DNA from: Tetraselmis striata | Lineage: Eukaryota > Chlorophyta > Chlorodendrophyceae > Chlorodendrales > Chlorodendraceae | Assembly (NCBI GenBank): GCA_006384855.1 | Contig: VCJN01002569.1 | Coordinates: forward strand, 45,689-109,688 | Direction: 5' to 3' | Length of the DNA: 64,000 nt | Part shown: positions 1 through 11,918 of the stretch, in pieces | Layout: every line of letters starts with the position of its first letter | Position numbering within the stretch: position 1 is the first letter of the stretch | The notes under the pieces: model-generated | Databases searched by the model: none | Told to the model about the DNA's origin: nothing | The model's input: the letters and a program-made list of their open reading frames with translations, nothing else | Program-made: the position numbers and the translations under genes

Positions 1-655
1 AACAACTCGTAGCTTTCTACCCACACCAATCCAATTCAAAACGACGCGGTATTGTCTTGCGTACCGGTGCAGATTAGTCGCGACACGTACCTGGATTCGC
101 ACGGTTCCAGTAACCAATAATTTGTGCTACAGCAGCGAGGAGGTGTCGCTTGCAGAGTTTTTGCGATTCATTTCTGTTCATTTTGATTCAAATCGTATCT
201 CATACTAGATAGGTTTTTTTTTTAGATCTGGTATCGGGTAAGATAGACCCTTACCGATATGCTGGCCATACTCTCCCCTGTGACTTTTCCAGCACCCCTC
301 CCCTCCCTGCACGATGACTGGAGTAACTTCATTTGTTTTGCAATCAATCAGAACACATATTAGAATACTGCATGGATAGTCCGGCTCAGTGCTGCAAAAC
401 AACTCGTAGCTGTTTACCCACACCAATCCAATTAAAAACGGCGCGGTATTGTCTTGCGTATCTGTGCGGATTAGTCGCGACACGTACCTGGATTTGCACG
501 GTTCCAGTTATCAGTAAATTGTGCTGCAGCAGCAGAGGTGTCGCTTGCAGAGTTTTCGGGATGCATTTCGGCAAGCATTAAATCTTACCTGATACCAGAT
601 AAACAATTTTATATGGCATTGGGTAAGATTCATCCTTACCGATATGCTGGGATCG
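1..655. repeat. Tandem direct duplication, offset 397 bp
   Basis: Bases 1-266 recur at about 398-655 with a few mismatches and small gaps. Both copies begin with AACAACTCGTAGCT and both contain CTTACCGATATGCTGG. The first copy is cut by the window start, so the array may extend to the left. No coding frame is conserved between the copies. It lies directly upstream of the first readable PP2C exon and may be intronic. Confidence 0.8.
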
Positions 656-754
656 AGCTGGGATCTCAGAAACAATATAATACAGCAGGGCCAGGGCATG
701 GTGGCGGTATTATGTCATAGCTGCTGCCGTCACTGATGGTGTGCCCTGACGGCC

Positions 755-2633
755 ATGGGCGCGGTGGCGCTGCAGGTGTGCGGCAACCACCGCCTGGACG
801 ACAGCGCGGAGGAGCGTAAGCGCCTCATTGCGCTCGGCTGCGAGGTGGCGCAGTCCACCTGCCGCGAGGAGGGCACCGGCGTGGGCCCGCTGCGCGTGTG
901 GCCCGGTGGCCTGGCCATGTCGCGCACGCTGGGCGACTACGAGGCGGGCGACGCCGTGACGGCTCTCCCCGAGATCCGACAGGTGCGGCCGCGGCCGTGC
1001 TCAGGCACAGCCCGTACCCCTCACCCCGGTTTACAACCTGATTTGCACCGTCGAATCATCGATGTCCCTTGCTATCTATCGGTGCCAAGTCACTTACAAG
1101 GACAGTCGGTGTGGTTCCGCTATTATTTCATCTAGGTTTGTCCTGTGGCCGGTAGATTGTTGGAGAGCCTGCTGATGGTGTGCCTGCCCGCCGCAGGTGA
1201 CGCTGCCCAGCTCGGGCGGCCGCCTGGTCCTGGCCTCGGACGGCCTGTGGGATGCGCTCAACCCCAAGACTGCCATGCACTCCGTGCGCGGCATGAACGC
1301 CGGGCAGGCTGCCCACCACCTGGTGCCCCCCCCCCCCCCCCCCCCCTCGACTTCGCCCGCCCACTCTGCCTCTTCCCTCTCGACTTTTGTCCTCCCTCAA
1401 AAGCCGAGTACTGGCAGTTTGTGGTGAGACATAAAAAATGGGAGTTTTCACGAGCGCAGTGGTCTGTGATTGTGACAGTGGGGTGGGCACTGGTGCTGCT
1501 GCGAGTTTGACCGCGGCCGCCCCTGTGCCGCGCTTGCTCGGCAGGAGCTGTCCGCGCTCAAGGCACGCGGCTTGCGGGACGACATCACGGTGGTGGTGGT
1601 GGACCTGCTGCCCTCGAAGGACTGCAAGTCGCCGCCGCTGCTGTCGGGCCACCGGCGCCAGCCGACGCCCATCTCGCTGTCGCCCACCTCCCCGTTTTCG
1701 TTCGAGATCAGCGGTGTGGACCCCGTGCACCCCTGGAAGCCGCAGGAGGGCAGCTCCGCCTGGCGCCGGCGGGTGTACCTGCGGCGGGAGTGGGTGGTGG
1801 AGCACCTTGTGCCCCCGGGGTACGACGACCCAGCGCTAGCGGGGGAGGAGCCCGGCGAGGAGGATCCCAAAGAGGAGGTGGAAGAGGAGGAGGAGGAGGA
1901 GGAGGAGGAGATGCAGGAAGAGGAAGGGGGGACGGGTCTGTCGGACACGTACATGGAGCTCGCCAACCTGCGCATCGATCCTGCCACCATTGGGCAGGTG
2001 GACGAGGATGAGTGGGAGACGGTGCCCAGCAAGGCGGCGCAGCAGGAGGCGGCGAGCTTCGCCAAGTTTGCCATCCCGGGGCTGGGCCAGCGCCCGGTGG
2101 CCGACGGCACGGCCGGGGGGCGGGGCCAAGAGCGCGGCCGTGGACGTGGGCGCGGGCGCGGGGCCCGCGGCCGCGGCCGTGGGCGCTCGGAGGCCCGGCC
2201 AGCCGGTGATGTGGATGGTGCCGGGGAGCGCCGGGCCGGTGGCCGCAGGAACCCGAATGGCACGGAGCCACCCGCGGCCGGCGCCCCGGCCAAGGTGCTG
2301 GTCGTCCCAGTGGCGCCCAGCGGCGCTGCTGGCCACGAGCAGCCCGGCGGCGGCCGCCCTCCGCGCCGCGGACGGGGCAGGGGGGCCCGCGGGCGCGGGC
2401 GCGGCGACGCGCCGCGCGGCGAGGGCCGCGAGGAGAGGCCCCGCCGTGATGGCGAGGCGCGTAGGGTCGACGGCGATGCGCCTCAGCGCGGCCGAGGCCG
2501 CAGCGGTGGTGGCGGCAGAGGCGGCCGGCAGGGCAGGGGACGAGGGGGCGCGGGCCGTGGCCCGGGGGCGCCGACAGCCACCCATCAGCACCACCCTGGC
2601 GCCCCCTCGCCGTCGATGCCCATCGGGGCATGA
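755..2633 (+). CDS. PP2C-type protein phosphatase, C-terminal part, with acidic and RGG-rich tail (5' end unresolved)
   Basis: Three exons join in frame: about 755-982, 1197-1322 and 1545-2633, with introns 983-1196 and 1323-1544. Together they read the second half of a PP2C (PPM) Ser/Thr phosphatase domain. SRTLGDYEAG lies in exon 1, LVLASDGLWDAL in exon 2 and RDDITVVVVDLL in exon 3. The Asp residues of the DG and DD motifs are the usual metal ligands. After the domain comes a Glu-rich stretch (about 1870-1925) and then an Arg/Gly-rich tail with many RGRG and RGG repeats (2120-2570), a composition common in RNA-binding proteins. The N-terminal half of the domain (the FDGHGG and GDSRA region) is absent. 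Frame 755 has a stop at 734, so the true 5' exons either lie to the left of the window or are lost. A TGTAA, the usual chlorophyte poly(A) signal, sits at 2821. PP2C identity is secure. The start is not. Confidence 0.85.
1326..1346 (+). repeat. Poly-C tract (21 C) at the 5' end of PP2C intron 2
   Basis: The tract starts at the 4th intron base, after the donor GTG. It is C on the sense strand and a pyrimidine-rich stretch follows. Confidence 0.95.
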
Positions 2634-3486
2634 GCCACTCAGCGACGCTGCGCCTTCTTGTCTGCGCGCCTACCCGCATCCCTTGCACCCATCTGCCCCA
2701 TCCGGCTCCATGAGCTGACCCACAACTAGCGCGATGACAGCACCACATGCACGCCCCCCCTCCTCCCTTCTTGGCCCCTGAATGAATGTACGCGTTGCAG
2801 AAGGCAGCACAGCCACATGGTGTAACAACAGCCAAGGGTTTCATGTGACCATGTTTGGAGGCCACTGTTATCGGGAATGGAGGGAGGAGGGGCAAAGGGG
2901 GCTCACTTCAGTTGTGGTTGCATTTCGCTGCAGCTTCACTAGTACATTAGGGCTGGACAACGGGTACACATGCCCGTACCAGTATCAGGCAAACAGACCT
3001 CATAGCTAAGCGTCTGTGTCTGTCTGCCTGATACTAGTGGGCAACAGTATCGACTTGTATCTCGGCAGACACAGACGGAAACGAGCACGACGCGAGGCGA
3101 GGCCACGACAGTCGAGGGAAACAAAGCAGAATATCGTCTTGTGCCCCCGGTGCTGGGCGTAAATTGACAAGGTAGACAAGATAAAAAAGCTAACAACGTG
3201 ACCGCACGTTGAGGTCGACCATGATCAGCTTGTTAGATGCCCGCCTGCCCGGTGTGTCGACGTAGTCCGGTCAACCCATAGTGCGTCCGCGGATGCAACC
3301 CGCCCGGACAACCCGTCCGCTATGCCGCGCGGGCGCGCTTCCCAGCGCACCATCGCCGGTCTGGCCTCTCCATAACCCATCCCCACCTCTCGATGCTTCA
3401 ACTAGACATCCGTTTCCAGTGACCGTAAGCCCCCTCTCCCTTCCTCCCTTTCGTCTTCCAGTGCCTTTCAATATCGAATGTGCTCA

Positions 3487-3487
<1 letters not shown>
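2634..3487. other. Intergenic region, no gene seen
   Basis: This contains the PP2C 3' flank with a TGTAA at 2821-2825. The short inverted repeat of TATCAGGCAAACAGACCT / TCTGCCTGATACTAG lies near 2990-3040. No supported reading frame was found. Confidence 0.5.

Positions 3488-3520
<33 letters not shown>
3488..3520. repeat. Poly-G tract, 33 G
   Basis: A homopolymer with no resolved gene on either side. If it marks an intron of the type described in the findings, that gene would be on the minus strand, but no GT donor and exon could be placed to its right. Confidence 0.95.
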
Positions 3521-3659
3521 CGTCGGTGGCGCGTGCATAGATCCGTGATGTCCGCCGTGGCGCCCTTGACCTGCCGACTTCCCACCCGTACCTCGGCATC
3601 ACGCACGCGCGGACACGCAGTCACAAACTTTGATATACGTATAGGCGTATGTCTGGTGA

Positions 3660-5472
3660 ATGATGTGGGGAGTCGGAGCCTCCGACCGAGTGCGGCTGGA
3701 GTTTCTGGATGCCCAAGCAGGCCTACGGCTGCAGGACTGCACCCGCGACGAGCTGCTCAAGCTGCCCTTCAACGACCAGACCGGCGGCGCACGCAACACC
3801 CTGCTAACCGTGATATACTACACCGCAAAGAGCGCCGCGCAGGGCGAGCAGAGGAGACGGAGGAGCTCGACCCGGAGCTGGCTCGCGAATTCTACGAGTG
3901 TAGTCTGGTAGGCAAGGCCACTTGCACTGGACTCCTGGCTGATTATGCCCTGCCCCCCACCGAAGCGATTGCTGAGGCGCTATATGCCGTGACGAGCCAG
4001 TGGCCGAATGCGGGACCGGGGTACCCGTACCGCACCTTAGACCGAATACTCACAGAGGCGGCCTCGGCCGACTGGTTTCTAACCGGTATAAACACCCAGC
4101 CGACCCTCAAGTCGGTCGGAGAGGACCGCGCCACCGCGCTGCATTGTGGGAAGTTGCTCGGAGGAAGAGTTCGCGGACACCCGCCGGCTCTCGATGTCGC
4201 TTTCGTCGCCGATAGCCCTGCTCCGGTCGGTGGATATGGCCTCGGTTGTCGTCCATCTACAGGAGGCCGACAATTCTCCGGGTCTGCTCGAGATACACCC
4301 CTCGTGCCTCGGCACGCGAGGACAGAGAGGCTGGCAAATATACCCCAGTCCGTCGCCTTGGACGGGCGGAGGGCCGCACGGCCAGCCAGTCTTCCTAAAT
4401 GAGGAAGCACCGCACGGCTGGCATTGCCGTTCACGACAGCGAGAGACCGACGCTGCCGCTCGTGGTGCAGCTGGGGTCGCACAACCTCAGCTGCACCGGC
4501 GGCAGCGGCCTCGCCCACAAGACCGTCGACAGGAATGCCTTCCTCCGTGGCGCCATCCGCCGCCTGGAGGCCCTGCATCAGCCGGCAACGGCCGCGCCAG
4601 TGCGGGGCGGCAGAGGCCCCGACCCCGGCCGGAGCCACGATGCCAGCTCCGTCCCCGGAGCAGGGGCACCCCCGCCAGCGGACTCCCGACCCGCTGGTAC
4701 ATTGGCCGGCAGCGCTTGCGGCGGCACTCGGAGTTACGGGAGCCGGCCGCCTTGATGCGCGGGCGTCGGACGAGACGGAGTCGGAGCCGGTCTCAGCAGC
4801 AGGGGGTGGAATGTCGAGGACTCCAAGGCCCACTGGCAGCGCCAGCTCCGCCGGTGTGAAGCGCCCAGCCTCTCGGCCGGCATCGGAGGCTTCCTCCCCG
4901 CTCGCCAGCTCTGCCCTGGCGCTGCACTGCGACGGAGTCGGGCAGTCCAGCCGCCTCAGGACCCGCGGCACCGGCGCGCCCAGGGAGGCGGTGGAGGAGG
5001 TAGCGCAGCTACAGGTGGAGGTGGAGGACGCAGCTCGCAACTGGGAGTGCAGCTCATCCCTCTCCAAGGTCAGGAACCTGACCATCGTGACGGAGCTCGG
5101 CGCCAGGCTACACACGCACAGCAGAACCCGGTCATGGAGCTGATGGAACTGGAGGAGCCTGCGCCAGCAGCCGCAGGTAATGGCGCAGCAGCGGGCAGGG
5201 AGCTCGTGCCGGGGGCAGGCCAGCCGGAGACATGGGCTGGACAGCCTGATGGGCAGGCAGACATGAAGGCGGAAGGTGCGGAGGAGCGCCAGTTGCCCTC
5301 CCCGGCGCAGATCCGCGCAGAGAAGGCGCTGGCGGCGAAGATGGCCAGGGCAAAGAAGGCGGCAGCCAAGGCTGCCCGCGGAAAGGGCACTGCGAAGGCC
5401 ACTCACATAGGAAAAGACTGGTGCTTAAAATACATGGATTTAGAATTCAAAAATATGTCGCTGCTCTGTTAA
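3660..5472 (+). pseudogene. Decayed coding region, unrecognised, possibly the first ORF of a mobile element
   Basis: Several plus-strand frames in succession have protein-like composition, and no single frame spans the region. Parts include a stretch resembling an alpha-helical protein (3660-4130), a Pro/Arg/Ser-rich middle, a heptad-like acidic stretch (about 4985-5060) and a Lys/Ala-rich C-terminus (5300-5400). No named domain was recognised. The order helical, low-complexity, coiled, basic would suit a gag-like or similar element protein, but that is inference. It is clearly broken, in several places, and is treated here as a fossil. Confidence 0.35.
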
Positions 5473-6727
5473 ATGCTGCACGCAGCAAGATGCAGGGGCG
5501 GGGGGTCCCTCCGCACTTGGCGAACTGCGGGGCTGTGCCCCGCACAACCTCCCCAAACCAACCTGGCAGATGGGGGCCCAGGGCCATACTAGTGCTGTAG
5601 GAGGGGCTTAGATTACGAGGAATCACTATGCTGGCTGCTGGGAGGGGGTGGACTAGGGACCTGGCCTTCAGAGGGCTGCACGCTACGTGACTGAATAAGT
5701 GGACCCTATGCGGGTTCGTACCGCCGGGCCGTAAGACAGCTGGCCTCTGTACCGCAAAAGACCGAGCGGGAACAAAGTTGTCAAATGTCAAATTGTACGG
5801 CTAGGCCTAACCTGCACAATGGCACTGACCTACGGCGGCTCTGGAGGATTGCACGGGCCTGCGAACCTATCTGGACACGCCGGGTTCCAGCCCTGATCCG
5901 GGGGTTCTTTACTTCTATGATGAAGCCACAGGATCGAGTCCAGGCGGTCCACACCTGTTACTCATGAAACTCATCAATGAATGACTCGGACACATAGGGG
6001 GGAATCCAGCAGGGCCCACCGGGGCCAGGACGGGACCACCGGGCAGTACGGCCCTCGCCGATGCTGTCCTTCCACCAAGAGTAGTACAGGGACTGGCATG
6101 CAAGCAAGTATCAAATAGGTACTGCGCATGACGCGACATGTCATGTTTAATAGGAATACAGGAAACACCCACAATCAAATCATTACTCCCGCATTCCAGA
6201 GCGTGACTGCCATTAGTACGACCTCGGTGGCCTCAGTTAGTGTGACCGGTCTGAGCATGAAAGGGCGAATGCCCGAAGATCAAGAGTCGCAATACATCGC
6301 TACACAGACCGTCGATGCATCTGGGCTTGATCCTGGTTCCATGGTTGATGCGGACCTTTGAGCTGAGCATCACGCGCACAGGCAGTCGCATGACAGTGGA
6401 TTAGAAGAGGGGGGCACGGGGTGTGAAATGGACGCCCGCAGCGGACCTTTAAAGGCCGCACGAGACACGCAGGACCGCTTGCATGGCACACTGGCTGGGC
6501 AGGGCTATGGTTGGCAGGCGGCGGGTGCTACTTATCCCTACATCTACCGGCAGCGAGAGGGCCACCCCCTTTCTTCCCCCCCCCCCCCCCCCCCCCCCCC
6601 ACGGAGAGCGCATGTTCGGCCAGCCTAAAGCCCGCCTGGGCACGCAGGGGGGGCGGGTCGTGCAACGATGTTGCGCCCACGGCGCGCATGCGGGCGCCGG
6701 GAGCGTGCAGAGTGCCATCGCTGGCGC
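5473..6727. other. Intergenic region, no gene seen; poly-C at 6579-6600
   Basis: There are no convincing reading frames. The poly-C tract lies just beyond the SAR1 stop codon and is antisense to SAR1, so it is not one of the SAR1 intron tracts. Confidence 0.5.
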
Positions 6728-9357
6728 TCAGTTGATGTACTGGGACAACCAGCGGAAGCCGTCACCGTATCCCATGCGGCGCACCTGCCGTGGCGGGCAC
6801 ACAGCGTGGCGGGCGGCTCAGAATGTGCCCGGGGACGCGTATGCGCCAGGGTGGCTCTGGGGTCCCCCTTTCTGTAGGTACTAGGGTTGAAGGGGCCTGC
6901 AACCCAATTCGATGAGACAGTGTCCACCCCCGGGGCTCAGTCCCCAAGGATCGAGGTTGCCCCCCCCCCCCCACCCCCACCCTTTCTGTCAGGTAGAGCC
7001 TCTGCATTCAGCACAGTCAGGTGCAAGCGAGCACTGCTGCTACCATTCGAACTTGCTTCATTGGAGCAAATCGGGGGAAAAGGTCATCCAGGCCGGGTTT
7101 TCACCCCGGAACCCTGACGCAGTCGCGCAAACTGCCTGATGAGCAGCCTTTGTTACTCAACACTCTGGGCATGTTCCCCGTCCGGTCTGACACGCGGCTG
7201 ACGTGCCCCGCCTCCGCTCAGGTGCCGGTGCACCCACAAAGAACCCGCAGCATGCGGCCAAAATTGGGCTTGCATGCATCCTGCAAGAGCACTTGCTATA
7301 TTTGACCTCTCGCAGGACATTCGCAGTAGTTGTAACACCACGTCTGCCCCTGTAGCTTTGCTTTGAGTTCCAAGAAGCCAAAGGAGTTCCAGAGCCCATC
7401 AAGACACACAGGCGTACTGGGATTCCAAGAAACACGGCGTCCAAATGCGTGCACCCGGTGCTATTGCAGCGCGGTTGGGTGTTTTGATGGCAGGCGTTTT
7501 AGATGGTGATCCCTCACTGCGGAAGATCTACGCCGCCGACCTCCGATGAGGCTCATTATGGATGTCATAGTGCGTTGCTCTATTACTTTATTGGTACTGT
7601 CGCCCACACGGAGACGGGACGTAACTGCAACTGACTGGTACTAAACTCTCTGCTGGATCAAGGCCGTAGAGGTGCTGCCACGGGTTCACTTCTGGCAATG
7701 CTGCGCCCAGTGGAGGGGGGGGGAGGAAAGGGGGGGGGGGGGGGGGGGGGGGGGGCGTACCACGCTGCACATGAACACCTCAATCGGCCTCATGTTGGAG
7801 TCGCTCAGCTTGACGTTGCCCTTGCCGGTCGTGTAGTTCGTGAGGCCCAGGCAGTGGCGGAGTTCGTCCTCCGAGGCGGCCATCGGGATGTCGATCTTGT
7901 TGCCGAGCACGAGGAAGGGGACGTGCGCGAGGTTGTCGTCGGACAGCAGCCCGTCCAGCTCCTTCTTTGACTCCATGAAGCGCTCCTTGTCGGTCGCGTC
8001 CACCAGGAACACAATCGCGTCCACCTGCGTCACCCAGCCGCGCAGCACCCCGTCACCCGGCCGCCCACCCCGCCTCCGTACCCGTGCCGCGCGGGGGCAG
8101 AGCCCTCGGCAGGGTCCCACTTCCGCCTGAATAACTGAATTCAGCCTGGAACCAGGCCTGAAGAGTAGCCCCCAGATCAGCACTCGAGCGCAAGAGTGGG
8201 AACTCCAAGCAATGATACCGTGACCTACTTTCAGCCTAAAACCGGGATGGAATTCACCGCAGGCAGAAATTTTGAGAGGTTCCCGCCAGACTGATGAGAA
8301 ACAGGCTGACTCCGGGATGGAAGCGGCCTGAACCCTGGGTTGCTTCCGCGTAACTGATGCAGACCACCGCTCCACGGCTATACTCTGGGCCGCCCGCGCC
8401 CCACCTTGGCGTAGTAGTCCTTCCAGACTTTCCGGGCGATCTCGTGGCCGCCGAGGTCAAACGCGCGGAAGTTGATGCCCGCCATCTGAAGCTCCTGCGC
8501 GCGCCCCGCCGCCGCAGCGCAGGCAGGTCAGGCGGGGGTTGGGGCGGCCGGAAGGAATAGGGGAGAGGGGGTATGCAGCAGCCGGGGGGCGGCACCTCCG
8601 AGGTGGGGAACTGCGTGGGCTGGTGCTGCGCCAGGCGCTCGTCCTTCAGCATGTGCATCAGCGTCGTCTTCCCGGCATTGTCCAGGCCCTGCGTCGAGCA
8701 GAGCAAGCGTCAACGAGCAGCACCGCGCGTCTGCCTGTGCTGTTATTAATGCGGTGGTCGGTCCAAGGGCTTGGGCGCTGTGTGTGTTTGGGTGGGGGGG
8801 GGGGGGGGGGGGGGGGACCAGGAACAAGATCTTGGCGTTCTTGTTGTACAGGCCGAGCGAGTTGAGGACGCTGTAGAACCTGCGGGACGGCGGCGGGGCG
8901 GAGCGGGGCCTCGTCAGCGCCCTGCTGCATTCCACGGCAGGTCGGGGCTGGTAGGGCGCGCCGGTGGCCGGGCTGGGTGGAGGTGGCGGCGCCGCGGGTC
9001 TGGGAGCGCGCTGTTCGCATTTTGCCTAGACGCGGCCGACCAACGGGGTCGGATCGAGGCCGACTCGGGCCTTGACTACACCATAGCACGGAGGGCGGAC
9101 GGCGGGACGGGGCGGCCGCGGTGGATCCAAACTCGAATGGATCGATCCGGTGGTGCGTATCAAAGTGGAGACCCAAGGCCTGAGCTAGGCTCCAGAACGT
9201 GTGCTGGGCGCCGGGCAGGGCCGGGACCTGGGGTGGAGTACAAGTGGCGAAGGGGGGGCGCGCGAGGGCTAGCAAGGAGGCAACCACAGCGCGGGCGGAT
9301 TAAACCGCAGCGGGGCGGGCCGTCCTGCTTTGCTGCGCACCAGTTGAGGAGGAACAT
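6728..9357 (-). CDS. SAR1: Sar1-type small GTPase (COPII coat assembly), complete, six exons
   Basis: Six minus-strand exons join without a phase break: 9357-9341 (17 nt), 8879-8819, 8688-8596, 8494-8405, 8024-7761 and 6784-6728. The product is 193 aa, the normal length for plant and yeast Sar1. It starts [16 protein letters not shown], the amphipathic N-terminal helix that inserts into the ER membrane. Visible motifs are GLDNAGKTT (P-loop, residues 27-35), the Thr-containing switch I near [15 protein letters not shown] (about 70-75), NKID (129-132) and [14 protein letters not shown] near the C-terminus, which ends LSQYIN. Sar1 in its GTP form recruits Sec23/24 for ER-to-Golgi vesicles. The last intron is 976 nt and the final exon codes for only 18 residues, so automated annotation could easily lose both end exons. 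Introns 2 and 5 begin with poly-C. The identification is firm. Confidence 0.97.
7731..7755 (-). repeat. Poly-C tract (25 C, sense) at the 5' end of SAR1 intron 5
   Basis: It reads as G on the plus strand. It starts at the 6th intron base, after the donor GTACG. Confidence 0.95.
8794..8816 (-). repeat. Poly-C tract (23 C, sense) at the 5' end of SAR1 intron 2
   Basis: It starts at the 3rd intron base, immediately after the GT donor dinucleotide that follows the exon ending ILFL. Confidence 0.95.
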
Positions 9358-10520
9358 GTTGAAGGGAAGCAGTTGGGCCTCGAGCTGGAGCTGGAGCTGT
9401 CTGGGGGCAGAGTGTGCTGAGAGCGGCGGGGAGAGGGTGGGCAGGGTAGGGAGCGGCGGGGGGCTGCTACTGGTTGTTGCGGTCGCTGTTGCTGGCGTCC
9501 GGGTGTGAGTCGCGTCGTGCGGTGGTTCGTGTCGCGCTCGTCGGCGGCTCGCCGTGCGCTGCTCCTTCAGCATGATGTATATGTACTACTATATTACAAG
9601 CATAAATGGCCGGTATCCACAGCAAGCATGTGCCAGAATCTCTACTCGGATACTGGGACTCTTGGGATGCTCGGAGTAGTACGCGAGCACTATGTAAAGA
9701 TTACAGGTTACACACCTCTATCACACCGGTTCCCTGGGTACTCGCTAAATGAAATCCTCCCGGGGTTTAAGCTGTGTATAGCGGGGTCCCAATCCTGAGA
9801 TGCAACTACCGAAACGAGTGCGAATAGTGATTAGTGTCCGGTTGATACAGTCAAATATAACGTCATTTGATCAAAACTCAGAGCCCACGTGACCACCCGT
9901 CTCGCCAACCCATCCCGCCCCACCGATGCCAGTCGAACACACCGGCCGACACCATCACGCGCATACCGCGGTAGCAGCGCGCTAACGTAGTCATATGGTG
10001 GCGTTCAGGTGCCTCGTCTTGTGTGTCGCGGGCAGGGATGGGGCTGGCGGCGGGATGATGAGGGAGGAGCGCGAGCGGTCACGTGCTAATATTTCGCACG
10101 CAGCGCGTGCCACGTAGCCAAAAAGCGTTGCCAGCTACAGATCTCGGATTTGAGCCCCGGTTACGGTCTTCAGAAACGAGTACCTACGCGAACCGGTGTG
10201 ATTACATATGAGCCTCCGCATGAACCTACCCCTGTCATGAACAGGGGCGAGGGGGTCATAAAAAAGCATCTTAGTACTTGAAATCCCGTAATGATCATTG
10301 TTAAGGCATCTTTCGCGGATGTGGCGATTTGGCGAACGAACTACCTGATGGTTCACGTTGTATCTTTCGGACATTTGGCGAGCAAGTAAGCAGGTAAGTA
10401 ATTATCATTTTAAAGTACCAGATTGTGAGCAGGCGGGGGGAGGCCCCCTTGAATATTCTTTGATGGTTTATTCTAAAGCAATTAGTAAGGATTTACTAGT
10501 ACCTCGTAGTAAAAAGTAAA
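9358..10520. other. Intergenic region, SAR1 upstream side; no gene seen
   Basis: This would hold the SAR1 5' UTR and promoter. No second gene or clear repeat was recognised. Confidence 0.45.
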
Positions 10521-10750
10521 GTTCGCCCCGGGACATCGGCCGAATCCGCCCCAGCACTTGACCTCTTGCGCCAACTGCAGTCGTAGGTCTGGCAAAGCCC
10601 GTAGACCATTGCCTCATTCGAACCCCGATGGGCTAATCCATCAACCGGGGAAACCCAGGACACGCCGGGACGATGTTGCCGAAATACATCGGCCAGGAAT
10701 CGAACCCGGTACCTCTCGCGTGCGAGACGACTACCGCTCAAGCGAGCGGA
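10521..10750 (-). mobile_element. tRNA-derived SINE, copy 1
   Basis: On the minus strand the right end reads as a tRNA-like head. It has an A-box-like CTTGAGCGGTAG and a perfect B box GGTTCGATTCC (10696-10706), with the anticodon-side stem CTCGCACGCGAG. About 170 bp of unrelated body follows, ending at GTTCGCCCCGGG (10521). A second copy with the same limits is at 61899-62125, which supports these boundaries. RNA polymerase III would transcribe such an element from the internal boxes. The head resembles tRNA-Ala, but that assignment is tentative. No long target-site duplication was identified. Confidence 0.75.
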
Positions 10751-10756
10751 CAAGGG

Positions 10757-10816
10757 CTGCACCTTGTACCTCGCACCTTGCGCCAACGCACCTTGTACCT
10801 TGCACCTTGTACCTGT
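10757..10816. repeat. Short tandem repeat based on CACCTTGTACCT
   Basis: Imperfect repeats of GCACCTTGTACCTTGCACC lie directly beside the SINE tRNA end. Confidence 0.7.
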
Positions 10817-10942
10817 AGTGTCACTGCAGTTTTCAATCATGCATTCGAGTCTGGTTTTGCCAAGAAGGGTATCGTACCGGCTCTTAGGTGTGTCGGGGGA
10901 GGTTGTCGGCGACGTCGCAGAAGACCTGCCGACTCGGTATTA

Positions 10943-11375
10943 ATGATGTCGCCGTGGGTCTTTCTTCGCGGAGAGCGGTGAGCCGGCCGCCGCTGCCGCA
11001 CCAGCGACGGCTGCTGACCATCCCACAAAGCGCAGGCTTAGGATGATGGCTTAGGATAATTGCCACAAAACGCACAAGTCGCGTTAGGTGGCGGAGCTGT
11101 CCCCCGGCGGGCAGCTCGTGTTGTCACATATGCGTTGCCGCGACGTTGGAAGCGGGTTGGCCGGCGTAGAGGCCCGTGTAGCCCATGCCGGCCCGTAACG
11201 ATGCCAATGATGTCGGGGCGAGGGTGACGACGAGGCGGCCGCTGATGCTGCACCAACGACGGTCGCCGAAGTCCCAAACACAGAGTTGGCCATGGGTAGT
11301 TACGTACACCACGAGACGCCAGGCACGCGACGTGGTAGAGCTGCCCCCCCGGCGGGCAGCTGCAGGTTGTCATGG
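10943..11375. repeat. Diverged direct duplication
   Basis: Segments of about 190 bp (10943-11135) and 165 bp (11211-11375) share anchors in the same order: GATGTCG, GCACCAGCGACGG / GCACCAACGACGG, CCCACAAAGCGCAG / CCCAAACACAG and GGCGGGCAGCT. No coding function was recognised. Confidence 0.55.
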
Positions 11376-11565
11376 TCCTTGTGACGACGACGTCGCAGTA
11401 GGAGGCGTCGGACGAGGCGCATCGGCACGAGCCGCACAAACGCCTCCCACTGCGACCTCAGCAAACGTTGTTGAAGCATGATTGGGGCGAGGGCAACGAG
11501 CCCTCTCAAAACACCGGCGCATGAGTGCGGCGCCACCCCCGTAACATACCAATTACGCGAGTAGT

Positions 11566-11918
11566 GTAAGCTTTAGGTGAGAGACTTTAGCATAGACAAG
11601 GAAAAGGTTTGCAGCAAAGGATCTTGTTACAGTGTACCGAGGTGTACACGGCTTTATACAACTATCGGCTTGGCAGCCGTTCGCATGCAGGCATTAGGCT
11701 TGGATATGCAATCTAGGCTTGGAGTCATCTGGGAGTCATCGGGGCATAACGGCTGACGAGGGCATGACGTGTGGCAAGCACACGGCATATGTGTGTGGGC
11801 GGATCAGCAGCTTAGTTGCATGTAGTAGTTGCGTTAATATAAGGAAGTGAGTCGTACGAGTATGATTGTATAGGTGTGCGGATATAGGTATGCATGTAGG
11901 GTTATGGTGGTAACCCTA
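11566..11918 (-). mobile_element. Element A, copy 1 (about 350 bp)
   Basis: A reverse-complement copy lies at 48295-48654. Limits are set by where similarity stops: GTAAGCTTTAGG at one end and TAACCCTAA at the other. The latter end carries a hairpin with arms TAGGGTTA and TAACCCTA around a 6-nt loop. There is no ORF. A hairpin followed by CTAA resembles a Helitron 3' end, but a TC 5' end was not shown, so the class is open. Confidence 0.7.

Noticed and set aside
735-790. A DGHG motif (PDGHGRGGAAG) in another frame just upstream of the PP2C exon
   Set aside because: It is out of frame with the PP2C exon, with no room for an intron between, and lacks the context of the real metal-binding motif. 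It is most likely a coincidence of the GC-rich sequence.
1708-2895. 395-aa minus-strand ORF over PP2C exon 3
   Set aside because: It is an antisense shadow. The plus frame continues the PP2C domain and its tail.
5047-5472. A separate 141-aa basic protein
   Set aside because: It is probably the C-terminal part of the decayed coding region starting at 3660 and has no independent support.
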